NCBI GenBank assembly: GCA_013388835.1
Contig: JACAEL010000043.1
Location: 1-41,360 of the forward strand
DNA length: 41,360 bases
Direction: 5' to 3'
DNA from: Candidatus Thorarchaeota archaeon
Lineage (GTDB): Archaea > Asgardarchaeota > Thorarchaeia > Thorarchaeales > Thorarchaeaceae
Of this stretch, positions 40,027-41,360 are shown one piece after another. Position 1 is the first letter of the stretch. Every line of letters starts with the position of its first letter. Under the pieces are notes generated by a model that searched no databases, had not been told where the DNA came from, and saw nothing but the letters and a program-made list of their open reading frames with translations. Made by a program: the position numbers and the translations under genes.

Positions 40027-40158
40027 GTGAAGTCAGACTTACCCGAGTGCTCTGCCTTTTGATTCTTGTTCTTTAGTAGTTCAATTTGCGCAGTGACAGC
40101 AGACGGACACTCGGACATGCTCTCCATCGGTCATCTGCAGGTTGGTGCATTAGGTGCT

Positions 40159-40707
40159 TTACCACTTGTTCCAGTGCACGACCTCCGAGAGAGGCCTTCT
40201 TGTCGACCGCTGCAGTTCCTTCTCACGAGTCGCATCATCAAGAGTGGACAGGTCTGCGGCATATCCGAAGAAGACAACTGTGACAATCCGGTATTCATCT
40301 GGTATCCCAAAGCTCTTCTTGAGCATGGCTTCGTCCCAACCAGCTATCGGGTGGCCCATCAGACCAAGATGCACTGCTTGAAGCAACATGTTCTCGACAG
40401 CAAGCCCCACGTCCATCATGAAGTACGGAAGGCCATGTGCTGGACAACCGCCGTCTTCTTTCGCAGCAACCAGTATCATCACCGGTGCCTTCTTCCCATA
40501 GGCATTACCACGACTGAGAGCCTCGTGCCCTGCTGCAAGGGCCTCCGGTGTCCTCAGTACCACAAAGTTCCAAGCCTGAGTGTTGCTGCATGACGGTGCC
40601 AACCGACCGGCCTCAAGTATTGACTCGAGTTCAGCATCGCCTACCGGCCTGTCTGAGTATGCTCTACCACTTCTTCGTTCCCTGATCTCTCTCATCACGC
40701 GGTCCAT
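40159..40707 (-). CDS. Nitroreductase-family FMN oxidoreductase
   Basis: This 182-residue protein starts with the family motif IRERRSGRAYSDRPV, then SILEAGRLAPSCSNTQAWNF, both FMN-binding. Later motifs DVGLAVENMLLQAVHLGLMG and AGWDEAMLKKSFGIPDE are also standard. These are NAD(P)H-dependent flavin enzymes that reduce nitroaromatics, quinones or flavins; the natural substrate is uncertain. It lies between the DHH phosphoesterase and the zinc-ribbon gene, with no obvious operon partner. Confidence 0.92.
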   Translation of the reverse strand: MDRVMREIRERRSGRAYSDRPVGDAELESILEAGRLAPSCSNTQAWNFVVLRTPEALAAGHEALSRGNAYGKKAPVMILVAAKEDGGCPAHGLPYFMMDVGLAVENMLLQAVHLGLMGHPIAGWDEAMLKKSFGIPDEYRIVTVVFFGYAADLSTLDDATREKELQRSTRRPLSEVVHWNKW

Positions 40708-40851
40708 CTTATCTACCCCTAAGGTTGTTGTTGGTTCGGCTGAGTCGGACGCAGGAGTCTTGTCACACTTAAGGGAAGACAGGAGACGCGAAACGCTCGG
40801 ATGCCCGACAGACCCAAGCCCGCTCAGCTCATGGGCTGATGCCGCGACTAC

Positions 40852-41016
40852 TCACTTCACTTCCATCACTGTGCCGCAGTGACTCGGGATTGGTTGATGA
40901 CCACACACCGGTCCCATCCAGCAGACAAGCTCGCTGCCTTCCTTATGCATTTCCTTCCCACAGTGCACTGGCACAGGAACTGACTTACCACACTTAGGAC
41001 AGACTAGTCGCGCCAT
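40852..41016 (-). CDS. Small two-knuckle zinc-ribbon protein
   Basis: This is a 54-residue protein beginning MARLVCPKCGKSVPVPVHCG and ending VCGHQPIPSHCGTVMEVK. CPxC, two HCG motifs and a WMGPVCG segment imply two bound zinc ions. Very similar short proteins are widespread in archaea, with no established function. ATG at 41016 is used; the longer frame from 41085 adds residues that do not fit. A TTTATC stretch near 41040 (read leftward) may be its TATA, giving a short leader. Confidence 0.82.
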   Translation of the reverse strand: MARLVCPKCGKSVPVPVHCGKEMHKEGSELVCWMGPVCGHQPIPSHCGTVMEVK

Positions 41017-41085
41017 CTGTATCACTACCCGAATAAGAGATAAACTATCTTGAACTAGGATGTCATGACATATGAACCTTAGCAT

Positions 41086-41360
41086 CTGGCGGCGAGCGCC
41101 TATGAGTATTCAAGTTCTTGTTGATCTCTCCGAAGTTGTCCGTTACCATGAGCCAGTAGGGGCGATGCACGCAGTGTCAAACAACTCGTTCCACTCCGAA
41201 ACCTTTTCTTACGACTGTGAGGCGGGGGTTAGCAGCAGCTGCCCAGAAGTTGGACGATCTTGGACATCGCTGCGTGGTGCATACGTACCTCCGTGCGGGA
41301 ACTGAGAGCTCGCGGTCGGCTCGACACCTCACGAGACCTCGAGGAGTGACCCCAGTGCCG
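41086..41360. other. Right-edge intergenic region
   Basis: No family-like gene is seen. A short rightward frame (41072-41305) lacks a ribosome-binding site and overlaps repeat copy C, so it is not called. Copy C runs off the window. Confidence 0.5.
41248..41360 (+). repeat. Hairpin-bearing repeated element, copy C, cut by the window edge
   Basis: Left box AGTTGGACGATCTTGGACAT (41248-41267) matches copy B at 17 of 20 positions. The central hairpin CTCG-ACACCTCA-CGAG has the same stem and a different loop. The right box CCTCGAGGAGTG and terminal CAGTGCCG (41353-41360) match copy A. The distance between boxes is about 93 bases, compared with about 100 in B. Confidence 0.7.

Noticed and set aside
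41072-41305. 77-codon plus-strand frame at the right edge
   Set aside because: It overlaps repeat copy C, has no ribosome-binding site and shows no family features.

Overview
The window looks like a piece of chromosome from an Asgard archaeon, possibly Thorarchaeota-like. The evidence is a single-domain gelsolin-like protein (28436-28702), a two-domain longin/roadblock-like protein (2085-3038), archaeal TATA-like promoters, LplA of the archaeal N-terminal-only type, and tetrahydromethanopterin-type formylmethanofuran dehydrogenase genes (fwdA, fwdB, fwdD). The lineage is inferred from gene content; no rRNA or tRNA gene was found to confirm it. Genes are dense, GC content is moderate, and start codons are often TTG or GTG.

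Layout. 1-4.9 kb: the 3' end of a thioredoxin-reductase-like gene, a cobalamin adenosyltransferase coupled to an iron-sulfur flavoprotein, a longin/roadblock protein, a small winged-helix regulator and a bactofilin-like beta-helix protein. 5-11.3 kb: an fwdD-fwdB-fwdA operon followed by a GH38 alpha-mannosidase. 11.5-16.3 kb: E1 alpha, E1 beta and E2 of a 2-oxoacid dehydrogenase complex, with a MASE3 histidine kinase on the opposite strand between E1 and E2. 16.7-22.7 kb: a divergent carotenoid cluster (crtI-crtB leftward; crtD-lyeJ-cruF rightward) whose composition matches the haloarchaeal C50 bacterioruberin pathway.

22.7-26.1 kb is an accessory patch. Two copies of a repeated hairpin-bearing element flank an M64-like metalloprotease with an abnormal 5' end and an FG-GAP protein. 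The second copy is followed by a strong hairpin, a degenerate 32-bp tandem array, and an unusual 77-codon ORF that has a perfect Shine-Dalgarno sequence and almost no T. A third copy of the repeated element lies at the right edge of the window.

26.1-29.6 kb: lipoate ligase with an AhpD-like protein, a zinc alcohol dehydrogenase, the gelsolin, and a conserved small beta protein. 29.9-37.2 kb: an island with a polysaccharide deacetylase and an acyltransferase (rightward), then an acyl carrier protein, an FkbH-type glyceryl-ACP enzyme, a holo-ACP synthase, a degenerate SF2 helicase and a membrane-linked left-handed beta-helix acyltransferase (leftward). ACP chemistry is unusual in archaea, and this island is the best candidate for an undescribed system. 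It may attach a glyceryl or acyl group to a lipid or glycan. 37.3-41.4 kb: a geranylgeranyl reductase preceded by an overlapping 52-codon ORF, a DHH phosphoesterase, a nitroreductase and a small zinc-ribbon protein.

Functional links. Lipoate ligase could charge the E2 lipoyl domain, and the AhpD-like protein could draw reducing power from it. GGPP feeds both carotenoids and the archaeal lipids reduced by the geranylgeranyl reductase. The regulator promoter near 3.1 kb and the divergent promoter near 37.3 kb share a TATA sequence followed by a short palindrome.
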